From contig CAYHCQ010000001.1 of the NCBI GenBank assembly GCA_964355115.1, positions 1 to 64,000 of the forward strand: a stretch of DNA of 64,000 nt, given 5' to 3'. Shown piece after piece: positions 52,459 to 60,978 of this stretch (position 1 is its first letter; every line of letters begins with the position of its first letter). The stretch comes from JANXZO01 sp964355115 (GTDB taxonomy: Bacteria; Bacteroidota; Bacteroidia; Bacteroidales; FEN-979). The translations under genes were made by a program, and so were the position numbers. The notes below the pieces were generated by a model. The model had not been told where the DNA came from, did not search any database, and saw only the letters and a program-made list of their open reading frames with translations.

Positions 52459-54210
52459 TCAGTATATGACCATCTTTCCGGAACAGATGTTTCGGTCCGC
52501 CCCAAACAATGTGTATGTAAATAATCCTTTAAGCCCTTTCGTGTTTGTAAAAACAGCCTGGTTAAATCCCGGACTGATCTTTATCGGAATGGTCTGGATC
52601 TGTTTTCCAGTGATGTCGCGGATTACGATCAATGCCCTTTCCATATGAACATCCGGGGTAGCTTCAACAATGAAAATTGTCTGCCCGGAAAAAGGGTTTG
52701 GGCTGTTCGGTAGCAGCCGGATCCCCCAGTTGCGCTCAAGCTGGCTGTTCAATCCAACGGCAAGAACCGAAAATTCATTGCAAAACAGGCTTTCAACACC
52801 ATTCTTCACATTGGCAACACTAAAGAAATAGGTCTTATTGGGGTCAAGCCCGTTGATCACAATGTGATTTGTAAGAAAGGTATAAACCGAATCGAAATAA
52901 AGCGTTCCTGATCTTTTGGTGCGAATCCCCACCCGGTAGTGCTGGAAAACTGAATCGGCCCCATGCATCAGGATTTCGATGCCCCCGGAACATGGAATCC
53001 ATTCTGGTTGCGGCATCGGAGGTGCCAATGCCAGCCACCCCAGGTTCACCCCGTTCATGATCAGATTTCTTTTCAAATACCCGGGATCAACGAAGAAACT
53101 GTCGATACTTCCATTTGGAGGTATACTGAGATCAACTCCGAGAATATCCCTTACGGAATGCTGACGGTCGGGCGGGGTGCCGGATCCATTGCCATGTTCA
53201 TTCCGCGAAGTAAACCTGATTGCAGAATATCCTTTCTGGCGGAACGGGATGTGGTCGCCGCTCCTGCCAGTCCTGTCTTCGGTTATAATGATATCGATGT
53301 CCATCGGGGTGGCAAGGAGCGGGTTGATCTGTTCTTCCTGGTGAAGGCGGATGTAACGCGCCAGCTGTTTGTGCGGTGAAACAGCAGTTGAATCGTTATA
53401 TGTGGAGTAGGAAAATATCCGAACATGTGTGCTGTCAATATTGTTCAGTCCGGGACAGCCAGGAGGTGAGGCGGTCTGACCACAAATAAATCCGCCGATG
53501 ACATCATTATTAAGCACAGCCCGCATACGGATATTATTGTCCTTGATCCATTGCGAAAATGCTTTTGCCCCGTAAAGGCCCTGATCCTCCGCAGTAACAA
53601 GGGCGAAAACAATCGTGTGATCATAGGCATACCTTGTCATGATTCTTGCGAGTTCCATAACCAATACCGTCCCCGACCCGTTGTCATCCATACCCGGTGA
53701 ATAGCAGGCTGTATCGCACAACCCTTCACAGCGGGTATCGTAATGAGCTTCGATCAGAACAACCTCTTTGTTGGTGGTGTCTAAACCAGGTAAAACACCA
53801 AAAACATTACGGTGATGAGCCTGCCCGCATATCGGAAGGTTAAAGTCCATCCACGAAACCAGCAGCCTGTTATTGCAGGAAGCGCTGTAGGCTTCCATCT
53901 TCTCATAAATCCACCGGCGCACGGCACCAATGCCATGGGTTTCCGAAACTGTATCAGAGCCGGAATTCCGGTTGTGGTACGAATCGATCTTGCCAAGGTA
54001 ATTGATCAGGGTATCTTTCGAACTCCTGGTTATTATTCCATACATTATGGAGTCAGGATCATTGATGACCACAGGAGGTTGAAAAGAAGCAGGATTATAA
54101 TTTCCCAGGAGTACAGGCAGCACCAAAGGATTGGTTACGGTCATATTTGTCTGGGCAAATGACAATGCTGAACACAAAGTGAAGAAAATCAGAAGCCGCC
54201 GCTTTTTCAT
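52459..54210 (-). CDS. M28 family metallopeptidase with T9SS-type tail
   Basis: A 583-residue secreted di-zinc aminopeptidase. The signal peptide is KKRRLLIFFTLCSALSFAQ from ATG 54210; the longer start at 54228 adds six residues. The peptidase core has LIEAHYDTRCEG (His/Asp), SPGMDDNGSGTV (bridging Asp), VTAEDQGLYGA (catalytic Glu) and a later HIPFRQKGYSA (last His). The C-terminal end (LPNSPNPFSGQT through NICSGKMVIY) is type IX sorting-like. A TATATTTG box lies 16 bases before the start. Confidence 0.9.
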   Translation of the reverse strand: MKKRRLLIFFTLCSALSFAQTNMTVTNPLVLPVLLGNYNPASFQPPVVINDPDSIMYGIITRSSKDTLINYLGKIDSYHNRNSGSDTVSETHGIGAVRRWIYEKMEAYSASCNNRLLVSWMDFNLPICGQAHHRNVFGVLPGLDTTNKEVVLIEAHYDTRCEGLCDTACYSPGMDDNGSGTVLVMELARIMTRYAYDHTIVFALVTAEDQGLYGAKAFSQWIKDNNIRMRAVLNNDVIGGFICGQTASPPGCPGLNNIDSTHVRIFSYSTYNDSTAVSPHKQLARYIRLHQEEQINPLLATPMDIDIIITEDRTGRSGDHIPFRQKGYSAIRFTSRNEHGNGSGTPPDRQHSVRDILGVDLSIPPNGSIDSFFVDPGYLKRNLIMNGVNLGWLALAPPMPQPEWIPCSGGIEILMHGADSVFQHYRVGIRTKRSGTLYFDSVYTFLTNHIVINGLDPNKTYFFSVANVKNGVESLFCNEFSVLAVGLNSQLERNWGIRLLPNSPNPFSGQTIFIVEATPDVHMERALIVIRDITGKQIQTIPIKISPGFNQAVFTNTKGLKGLFTYTLFGADRNICSGKMVIY

Positions 54211-54225
54211 ACCGGAAAGTTTTAA

Positions 54226-54233
54226 CAAATATA
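54226..54233 (-). promoter_or_regulatory. -7 box TATATTTG for the M28 peptidase gene
   Basis: An exact TAnnTTTG element on the minus strand, 16 bases before ATG 54210, in the spacer after the DUF5916 gene stop. It suggests the peptidase-thioredoxin pair has its own promoter. Confidence 0.5.
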
Positions 54234-54240
54234 TAATTTG

Positions 54241-56763
54241 TTATTCTTCCGTCCGCTTCTTTTTCGAGAACACTTTTTTGATGTTCAGGTAATCGAGGTA
54301 ATACAGTACCCGGATAGAAAAGCTGTTGGATTGCGGGGCGTTGAGTGTATTTCCGAGGTCGTTAAAATAGTTGTGAACCAGCTGATTGCCCCAAGTGTTT
54401 ATGATGTTTTTCCATACGATGCTCATCTCGCTTCCCGGCGCGAAATACCATATGAACTGGAGGTCGACGGTTAAGGCATTGAAATTGATGTTCTGTCCGT
54501 CGATGAATGCAGATGGATTCAGGCTTCCGTCAAAATTGAGCGTGTAAAATGAAAGGTAATTTGCCTGCGACCAGTAGTGCCGGGCCCGAAGTGAAAGCGA
54601 TGTCTTCGTTCCAAATATATAGCTTGCTGTAAGAATGTTGTTGATCGTGGTGATGTCGCGCCTCCCAAAATAAATGGTTGGAATCATCAGGGAATCATAT
54701 TCTGTTCCGGCCCACCCGTAGTTATTGAGATCGTTCTGATACATCACGCTCATCGTTACCGAAAGGCGGTCGCTGAGCCGCACCCGGGGTGTAAACCTGA
54801 TGTAATACATAAAGTTATTATTCGACGGACTGTTCATGAATCCAAAATTATGATAGTACCTGAACATTTTCCGCCCATCAGAAGAAAACCCCCAGGAACC
54901 TGAATAGTTCAAGGGCATCTCATATACTCGTCCGGGTTGCCGGGGCTCATAAAAATCATTGAATCCCAAAGGTTGTATGGCAGCCTCCAGCGCATTACTC
55001 CAGTATTTTACGAAGGTGATCTGATTGCTCAGGCTGAAATTCAGGGTCTTAAATTCATTGGGCTTGTACTGTGTTATGTAGGCCGTCTGGAAGTCGGTCT
55101 GGGTATTGATTATTTTCCCCTTCGGGTCAAAGTCATACCAGGAAAGCCGGAGGCGGTTATAGGTTTCGTTGTTGTAGGGAATAAACCCCATATCGTTGGG
55201 GTCGTAGGTGTCGCCGGTTTCCTGCCTGAGCAGTTGGTACTGGAATTTGCCGCTGGGTTTCGAAAGGGCAATGGTATACTGGTGACCAAATTCAGGACTT
55301 GTTCCTGTTGTATATTGCTGGCTTAAATTAAAACGGCCAAAAACCTGAAAGGTGGCTTTTTTGTTCTTAATGCTGGTTTCGACCCCGGTTACGTTGGCCG
55401 AATACCCGTCGTCGGGTATCCAGTAGTTGGTATTGATCAGCGTTACATAGGAATTGTTTTTCAGGTTCTGGTCGAGGACAAGCACGTTGTAATTGGTAAA
55501 GGGCTGCGTCATCACCTTGCGCGATTCGCCTGTAATCGTGTCCTCAAGTGTAGCCCAGGTGTTGGTGGTCATCCCGTTGAAAAAACCGATACCCAGCCCC
55601 TTCGCATTCCTTCCCGATATTTTGGTTGCATTGATGATGCGCGTCTGGTCGGGGTTCTTTGTTACCTGCTCACCTGGCTTCAAACTGTCGTAACCGGCAT
55701 AGTAGTTCTTAGGTGTACTGCCCACGCGCCGGGTGTAGAAGATCTCGCATTTGTCGAAGAGTTCTGTGGCTTCGGTAAAGAACTGCCGCTTTTCATCGTA
55801 ACGGATTTCAAACGGAGTAAGGTTCAGCACCTGGTCGTCGCTCTGAACCTGTCCGAAGTCGGGGATCAGCATCATATCCAGGGTGTAACTTTCATTTATA
55901 CCGTAACGCAGATCGAGCCCTCCGCGAAGGAACCATGACCAGTTTGTGTTTTCGGGGTTCTTCTCTACGTAGCCAGAGAGATAGGGTGAAAAGGAGAGCC
56001 TTACGGGAGGTTTAATATCATGAATGCCGCTCACAGTACCGTAATAACGGAAAATATCCTGCGATTTATTGTCAACCCACGACCAGGTTGAGTATTCGTG
56101 GTAGCGGTGAATATTCCTCCACATATTGATTCCCCAAACCTGGTTTTCCGATTTCGGAAAGCGCAGGGCTGAGTAAGGTATTTTCACCTCCACGATCCAT
56201 GCCGTATCCGTGATCAGGGTGGCACTCTCCCAAACTGCATCCCAGGAGATATCCTGGCCGATGGCCGAATATTTGCAATCGTTCTGCAGGTTGGCAGGGC
56301 TAACCTTAAACTCATACATATTGAGTCCGTCGTTGTATGGAAGAATGTCGAAAGAGATGTAGTCGGTATTCAGCTGCTCGATCTGGTCGCGGCGTCCAAG
56401 CTCCTTGCAGATGCTGTCGGGGCGGGGATCGTACATCACTGCCAGGATATAAAGTGCTGCATCGTCATAAGCAAAACGAATCTCGGTAGGCAAGGCAGGT
56501 GAGGTCCCGTTCCGGGGGCCGTATTCCACGAAATCGGTTGCTCCCGGCGCGATTTTCCAGATCGCCTCATCCGGTTTTCCGTCTATTTTAGGCGGCACCG
56601 AGACACGCAAAGCAGTGATATTTTTCTTCGCAAGTTCCGTAGAATCAAGGACCATGGTTGGTTTCTGACCCATTACAACCCCGGGGAAAGAGGTTGAAAG
56701 TGCGAAGAAGGACATGAAGAAAAAAAAACCGGAGAATGTCTGCAGTGCACGCGATACCTTCAT
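54241..56763 (-). CDS. DUF5916 outer-membrane protein with CBM9-like N-terminus
   Basis: An 840-residue protein exported to the outer membrane. From ATG 56763 it has a signal region (TFSGFFFFMSFFALSTSFPG). Residues about 55-240 are a carbohydrate-binding family 9-like domain (KIDGKPDEAIWKIA, FAYDDAALYILAVMYDP, WIVEVKIPYSALRFPK and WGINMWRNIHRYHEYSTW). The rest is a series of amphipathic beta strands ending in an aromatic-rich strand, a large barrel as in DUF5916. Substrate unknown. It lies upstream of the M28 gene on the same strand. Confidence 0.9.
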   Translation of the reverse strand: MKVSRALQTFSGFFFFMSFFALSTSFPGVVMGQKPTMVLDSTELAKKNITALRVSVPPKIDGKPDEAIWKIAPGATDFVEYGPRNGTSPALPTEIRFAYDDAALYILAVMYDPRPDSICKELGRRDQIEQLNTDYISFDILPYNDGLNMYEFKVSPANLQNDCKYSAIGQDISWDAVWESATLITDTAWIVEVKIPYSALRFPKSENQVWGINMWRNIHRYHEYSTWSWVDNKSQDIFRYYGTVSGIHDIKPPVRLSFSPYLSGYVEKNPENTNWSWFLRGGLDLRYGINESYTLDMMLIPDFGQVQSDDQVLNLTPFEIRYDEKRQFFTEATELFDKCEIFYTRRVGSTPKNYYAGYDSLKPGEQVTKNPDQTRIINATKISGRNAKGLGIGFFNGMTTNTWATLEDTITGESRKVMTQPFTNYNVLVLDQNLKNNSYVTLINTNYWIPDDGYSANVTGVETSIKNKKATFQVFGRFNLSQQYTTGTSPEFGHQYTIALSKPSGKFQYQLLRQETGDTYDPNDMGFIPYNNETYNRLRLSWYDFDPKGKIINTQTDFQTAYITQYKPNEFKTLNFSLSNQITFVKYWSNALEAAIQPLGFNDFYEPRQPGRVYEMPLNYSGSWGFSSDGRKMFRYYHNFGFMNSPSNNNFMYYIRFTPRVRLSDRLSVTMSVMYQNDLNNYGWAGTEYDSLMIPTIYFGRRDITTINNILTASYIFGTKTSLSLRARHYWSQANYLSFYTLNFDGSLNPSAFIDGQNINFNALTVDLQFIWYFAPGSEMSIVWKNIINTWGNQLVHNYFNDLGNTLNAPQSNSFSIRVLYYLDYLNIKKVFSKKKRTEE

Positions 56764-56910
56764 GGGAAATAAAATTAACCCAATGCCGCTATAAACAAAA
56801 ATATATTTGACCACCTTCCGGATATTCTCGGTTTCACCGGTGTTTTTGCCGATAACATTTTTTCGATAATGCTTTGCCGGAGGCGAATAGACATTTTATC
56901 CTCTTTTATA

Positions 56911-56918
56911 TATATTTG
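56911..56918 (+). promoter_or_regulatory. -7 box TATATTTG for the exonuclease-sensor-nucleotidyltransferase gene
   Basis: An exact TAnnTTTG element 20 bases before ATG 56939, on the plus strand. No clear -33 box. Confidence 0.5.
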
Positions 56919-56938
56919 TATTCCTGAAAATCCAACAG

Positions 56939-59900
56939 ATGGAATTAAAGCCTCTTTCAAACATTGACCTGAATTTCGAGTCATCCAAGACGACCAAAGG
57001 CAAATTCCTGGTTCTGGATACTGAAACAACCGGATTGCCCCTGAAGAAAGCGTTGGAGGGCCCCGCCCCCAAGGGAACGCCACGAATTATCCAGGTTGCC
57101 TGGTTGTTGTTTGATGAAGATGGCAGGCTGATTATTTCACGAAACAGGTATCTCCGGCAGGACCATCCAATTCCGGCTGATTCAATTCGTATCCATGGCA
57201 TCGATGATTCTGCCATTCTGCAAAAAGGAGAAAAACCCGCACATGTATGGAATGATTTTATTAAAGACCTGGAAAATTGCGATTACCTGGTCGCACACAA
57301 TGTCGATTTCGATATCCCACTGATTGAATACGAGTTAAGCCGTTTACATATTGAAAATCCTTTCGCAGGGAAACGAAAAATCTGTACCATGAAGCTTGGG
57401 AAGAATATCTGTAAAATCCCGGCAGAAGATGGTAACGGATTTAAATATCCTGCCCTCGATGAAATGTTCAAGATCGCCATGTGGGGCAGGCTTACTGACC
57501 AGCCGATTACAGGATTGCATGATGCCTACGCAGATGCGGCAATAACCTCAAAGATCTTTTTTAATCTGTTGTTTTCCAAACATATAACCCTTGAGGATTC
57601 CATTGAAGAACCCTTCAGACTGCCGGTCATTCACGAAGATGAAGCTGTTGCAAAAAGCAAGTTCTTTGTAAATATAGTCCTGCCGACATTTCTCACGATC
57701 CTGCTGTTTTTCCTGGCCATCTTTTTTATAATTATTCCCAGGTTCAAGGAAAGCATCATGATGGGCAAACGCCAGATGATCAAAGAACTTACCAATTCTG
57801 CTGCCAGCATTCTTGAAAAATACGAGGCAGATGAGCGCAATGGGTTAATGACTGCAGATATGGCCCGGAAGACTGCAATATCCAGGATACAGTATTTGCG
57901 TTACGGAGATGAGAACAAAGACTATTTCTGGATCACCGACATGAAGCCCGATATGGTCATGCATCCCTACCGAAGCGATCTGAACGGGAAAAGCCTGGCT
58001 GGTTTTACCGATCCCCATGGTAAGAAACTTTTTGTTGAAATGGTAGATGTTACCCGCCGGAATGGTCATGGATATGTCGAATACATGTGGCAATGGAAAG
58101 ACGATCCGCTTCATATCGTTCCCAAATTGTCGTATGTTAAAGCGTTCAGGCCCTGGGGTTGGATCATCGGTACGGGAATCTATCTTGAGGATGTAAAAAA
58201 AGAGATCAAGTCACTGACCCAAAGACTGATTTTTATCTCCCTGGGAATTTCAGTCACCATCGCGCTGCTGCTGACCTATATTTCGTTACAAAGCATGAAG
58301 ATTGAAAAGAAGAGGAAAAATGCAGAGTCCCTGTTGCGCGTGTCGCGGGAGAAATACAAAACACTTGTTGACGCCACTACCGAAGGGTTGATCATGGTCC
58401 TCGACAATAAAATGATCTTTTTCAACAATAAGATCATGGAGATGACAGGCTATGCCGAAAACGAACTGACCAGCCAGTCCTTCCAAACGCTGATCAGTGA
58501 AAAGAACAAAGCTGAGACCCTGGGGCTCTTTCAACAGAGAGAGCTTCCTGAAGGGCAATATGAACTGATCCTGTCATTAAAAAATGGAAACCCGCTTGAT
58601 ACCATCACCACGGTCAGCTCGATTTTATTTGCGGAAAAGAAAGGAAAGCTGATCACCCTAAAGGATGCATCTGTCCAGAAAGCGCCTGAAGGAACTTCGG
58701 AGGATATCCTGCAACTCCTGGAGTTTTCCGGACTCGGATTTATCAGGGTATTGCTTGATGAAAAGGGAAAAATCATCTATGCCAGCAGGTCTGTTGTCAA
58801 AATGCTTGGTTTCACTGATGTGAAAGAACTCAGCCAGCGCAACATTCTTGATTTCTTTATCAATCCTTCAGAGAAAAAAAGATACCGTCAGCAGTTGCTT
58901 ACCACCGGCAGGATCATGCATGCAGTTATTCACCTGAAAAAAAATGACGGAACAATTTGCACTGCATCAGCTTCGATGTTTGTCCGGAAAAAGGAGGGGC
59001 ATCATTTACTGTGCGATGGAATCATTGAAGATATCACACAACAGGTCCATTTACAAAATGAGGAAGAAGAATTCAGGTCATGGCTTCTTGCCCACACCCT
59101 GATATTACAAAATCCGGTTGATCCGTACATTAATCCGGCCTTGGATGTTCTGCTGGAAACTCCTGTTTCACAGGTCGTTGAGCTGATGAAAAAGCGAAAG
59201 ACAAGTACCCTGCTTGTTAAAGGGAGCCAGGGAATTACGGCAGGCATCATAACTGCCGGCGATATTGCCGGAAGGGTCCTACTTAAGGGATTGAGTCTGA
59301 ACCGGCCAGCCTGCGAAATTATGAGTTCTCCATTGGTTTCGATCGATCCGGGTGCCACTTTGAACGAAGCCATTGCCCAGATGCAAACCAACAGGATATC
59401 CCATCTTGTTGTAAAGAACTTTTCAGGCTCTGTAACCGGGATTCTAAATGAACGAGACCTGGTTCAACCCCTTTTCAGTTCATATTCATTCATCGAATAT
59501 AAAATTGAATGTGCCGGGTCGGCCGGGGAGCTGGCAACGATATACAAGATGTTTCTGCGTTACCTTGCTTTAATGGTCAGGCAAACGGTCCAACCAGTCA
59601 CTGTTGGTAAAACCATCGCATCCATTTCGGGGCTGATCACCGGAAAATTGATAACTTTAGCGATCGAAGAGCTCGGAGAACCTCCGGCAGAATTTGCCTT
59701 TATCGCACTGGGAAGCGAAGGGCGCATGGAGCAGACCCTGGCCACCGATCAGGACAATGCCATCATTTACCAGGATGTCGCTGGCCCTGATGCTGAAATC
59801 GTGCAGGCATATTTCAACAAGCTCGGTGAATCGGTGTGCGACAACCTTAATGCCATCGGATTTCAATACTGCAAGGGCAGGATTATGGCCAGGAATCCGC

Positions 59901-60520
59901 TGTGGTGCAAATCGCTGGAATCCTGGAAAAACTACTTTACACGGTGGATCTCAACCCCGGACCCAAAGAGCCTCCTGGACGTGTCCATATTTTTTGATTT
60001 CAGGGCTGTTTTCGGTAAAACCGAGCTTGCCGATGAACTTCGACGCCACGTCAGCAAGGTTTCCGACGGACAGGCATCCTTCTTCTACAATTTTGCCGGG
60101 AATGTACTTTCTTTTAAACCCCCTATTGGATTGACCGGTGCCATTCATACTGAAAAGAAAGAAGACAGGGAACTGTTCGATCTGAAATACGGGATGACTC
60201 CATATGTTATGTTTGCGCGTATTTATGCTGTCTTTCAAAAGATTGCATGCACAAGTACATCCGGCAGGATACAGTCCTTGTACGACTCACAGGTAATTCC
60301 GCTTTCTACCTATAAAGAAATCGTCTTCGGATATAATTTTCTCATGCAGCTGCGATATAAGCACCAGGTAACTCAGTTCGAAAATCATGAGGAAATCAAC
60401 AACCTGCTTGACATTCACGGGCTGTCAGAAGCTGAGGAAACAACCCTGAAGAAAGTATTGTCGCATATCACCGATTTGCAGAGCCGGCTCAATATTGATT
60501 TTAAGCGGTCGATTTTATAA
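56939..60520 (+). CDS. Fusion of DnaQ exonuclease, Cache and PAS sensors, CBS pair and DUF294 nucleotidyltransferase
   Basis: A 1193-residue protein. Residues about 20-215 are a DEDDh 3'-5' exonuclease: LDTETTG (27-32), HNVDFD (120-125) and HDAYADA (194-200). A membrane helix follows (241-267), then a single Cache_2-type sensor (about 268-420; YFWITDMKPDMVMHPYR, PWGWIIGTGIYLEDV), a second helix (429-450), two PAS domains (about 461-580 and 585-700), a CBS pair (735-850) and a DUF294-type nucleotidyltransferase (from about 870; LGSEGRMEQTLATDQDN at 924-940) with its substrate-binding C-terminal domain. Separate exonuclease and CBS-nucleotidyltransferase genes often flank this class of sodium:solute symporter (downstream here); joining them through a sensor is unusual. 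All nuclease and transferase residues seem intact. Confidence 0.88.
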   Translation: MELKPLSNIDLNFESSKTTKGKFLVLDTETTGLPLKKALEGPAPKGTPRIIQVAWLLFDEDGRLIISRNRYLRQDHPIPADSIRIHGIDDSAILQKGEKPAHVWNDFIKDLENCDYLVAHNVDFDIPLIEYELSRLHIENPFAGKRKICTMKLGKNICKIPAEDGNGFKYPALDEMFKIAMWGRLTDQPITGLHDAYADAAITSKIFFNLLFSKHITLEDSIEEPFRLPVIHEDEAVAKSKFFVNIVLPTFLTILLFFLAIFFIIIPRFKESIMMGKRQMIKELTNSAASILEKYEADERNGLMTADMARKTAISRIQYLRYGDENKDYFWITDMKPDMVMHPYRSDLNGKSLAGFTDPHGKKLFVEMVDVTRRNGHGYVEYMWQWKDDPLHIVPKLSYVKAFRPWGWIIGTGIYLEDVKKEIKSLTQRLIFISLGISVTIALLLTYISLQSMKIEKKRKNAESLLRVSREKYKTLVDATTEGLIMVLDNKMIFFNNKIMEMTGYAENELTSQSFQTLISEKNKAETLGLFQQRELPEGQYELILSLKNGNPLDTITTVSSILFAEKKGKLITLKDASVQKAPEGTSEDILQLLEFSGLGFIRVLLDEKGKIIYASRSVVKMLGFTDVKELSQRNILDFFINPSEKKRYRQQLLTTGRIMHAVIHLKKNDGTICTASASMFVRKKEGHHLLCDGIIEDITQQVHLQNEEEEFRSWLLAHTLILQNPVDPYINPALDVLLETPVSQVVELMKKRKTSTLLVKGSQGITAGIITAGDIAGRVLLKGLSLNRPACEIMSSPLVSIDPGATLNEAIAQMQTNRISHLVVKNFSGSVTGILNERDLVQPLFSSYSFIEYKIECAGSAGELATIYKMFLRYLALMVRQTVQPVTVGKTIASISGLITGKLITLAIEELGEPPAEFAFIALGSEGRMEQTLATDQDNAIIYQDVAGPDAEIVQAYFNKLGESVCDNLNAIGFQYCKGRIMARNPLWCKSLESWKNYFTRWISTPDPKSLLDVSIFFDFRAVFGKTELADELRRHVSKVSDGQASFFYNFAGNVLSFKPPIGLTGAIHTEKKEDRELFDLKYGMTPYVMFARIYAVFQKIACTSTSGRIQSLYDSQVIPLSTYKEIVFGYNFLMQLRYKHQVTQFENHEEINNLLDIHGLSEAEETTLKKVLSHITDLQSRLNIDFKRSIL

Positions 60521-60550
60521 CACCTCTTCCGTCCTCTTTTTTCCATTTTA

Positions 60551-60581
60551 CTTGTTAATTTAAAAACAATGCATATCTTTG
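60551..60581 (+). promoter_or_regulatory. Promoter of the symporter operon
   Basis: CTTG (60551-60554), an exact 19-base spacer, then TATCTTTG (60574-60581), one mismatch from TTTG-N19-TAnnTTTG. It starts about 100 bases before the DUF4212 ATG (60688), giving a leader of about 100 bases. Confidence 0.65.
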
Positions 60582-60687
60582 GTATCGTAATCCCAGATAG
60601 GGATGTTAGGTAGCCTGAACCTTTTGCCTTCAGAATATCTTTCCCTTAACCCATTTGCTCTAACATAACATTTAAAAAGGAGGAACT

Positions 60688-60966
60688 ATGCTTCACGAAC
60701 CGGCAGCAGTAATCGGCAATGACAATGCCGCTGCAAAAAAATCAAAATTAGGTGTGATTTTATTCACAGTTTACACTATCATCTATTCAGGTTTTGTGCT
60801 TATCGGCCTGACAAAACCCGAATTAATGGGGCTGGAACTGATAGGCGGGCAGAACATAGCCATTATATACGGATTCGGACTGATCGTCCTTGCCATAATC
60901 ATGGGTTTCGTCTATAATTATTTCTGCACGAAAATGGAAAATAAATTAAATAAACACCAATCCTAA
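60688..60966 (+). CDS. DUF4212 small subunit of sodium:solute symporter
   Basis: A 92-residue protein with two membrane helices (LGVILFTVYTIIYSGFVLIGL and AIIYGFGLIVLAIIMGFVYNYF), the form of the DUF4212 small partner of VC_2705-type symporters. An AGGAGG ribosome site at 60678-60683 lies four bases before ATG 60688. It precedes the symporter gene by 12 bases, so the two are coupled. Confidence 0.9.
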   Translation: MLHEPAAVIGNDNAAAKKSKLGVILFTVYTIIYSGFVLIGLTKPELMGLELIGGQNIAIIYGFGLIVLAIIMGFVYNYFCTKMENKLNKHQS

Positions 60967-60978
60967 CACCTAATCCAC

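Noticed and set aside
52410..52505. Longer start for the thioredoxin-like protein
   Set aside because: Would place 32 residues in front of the signal peptide, overlapping the end of the M28 peptidase gene.
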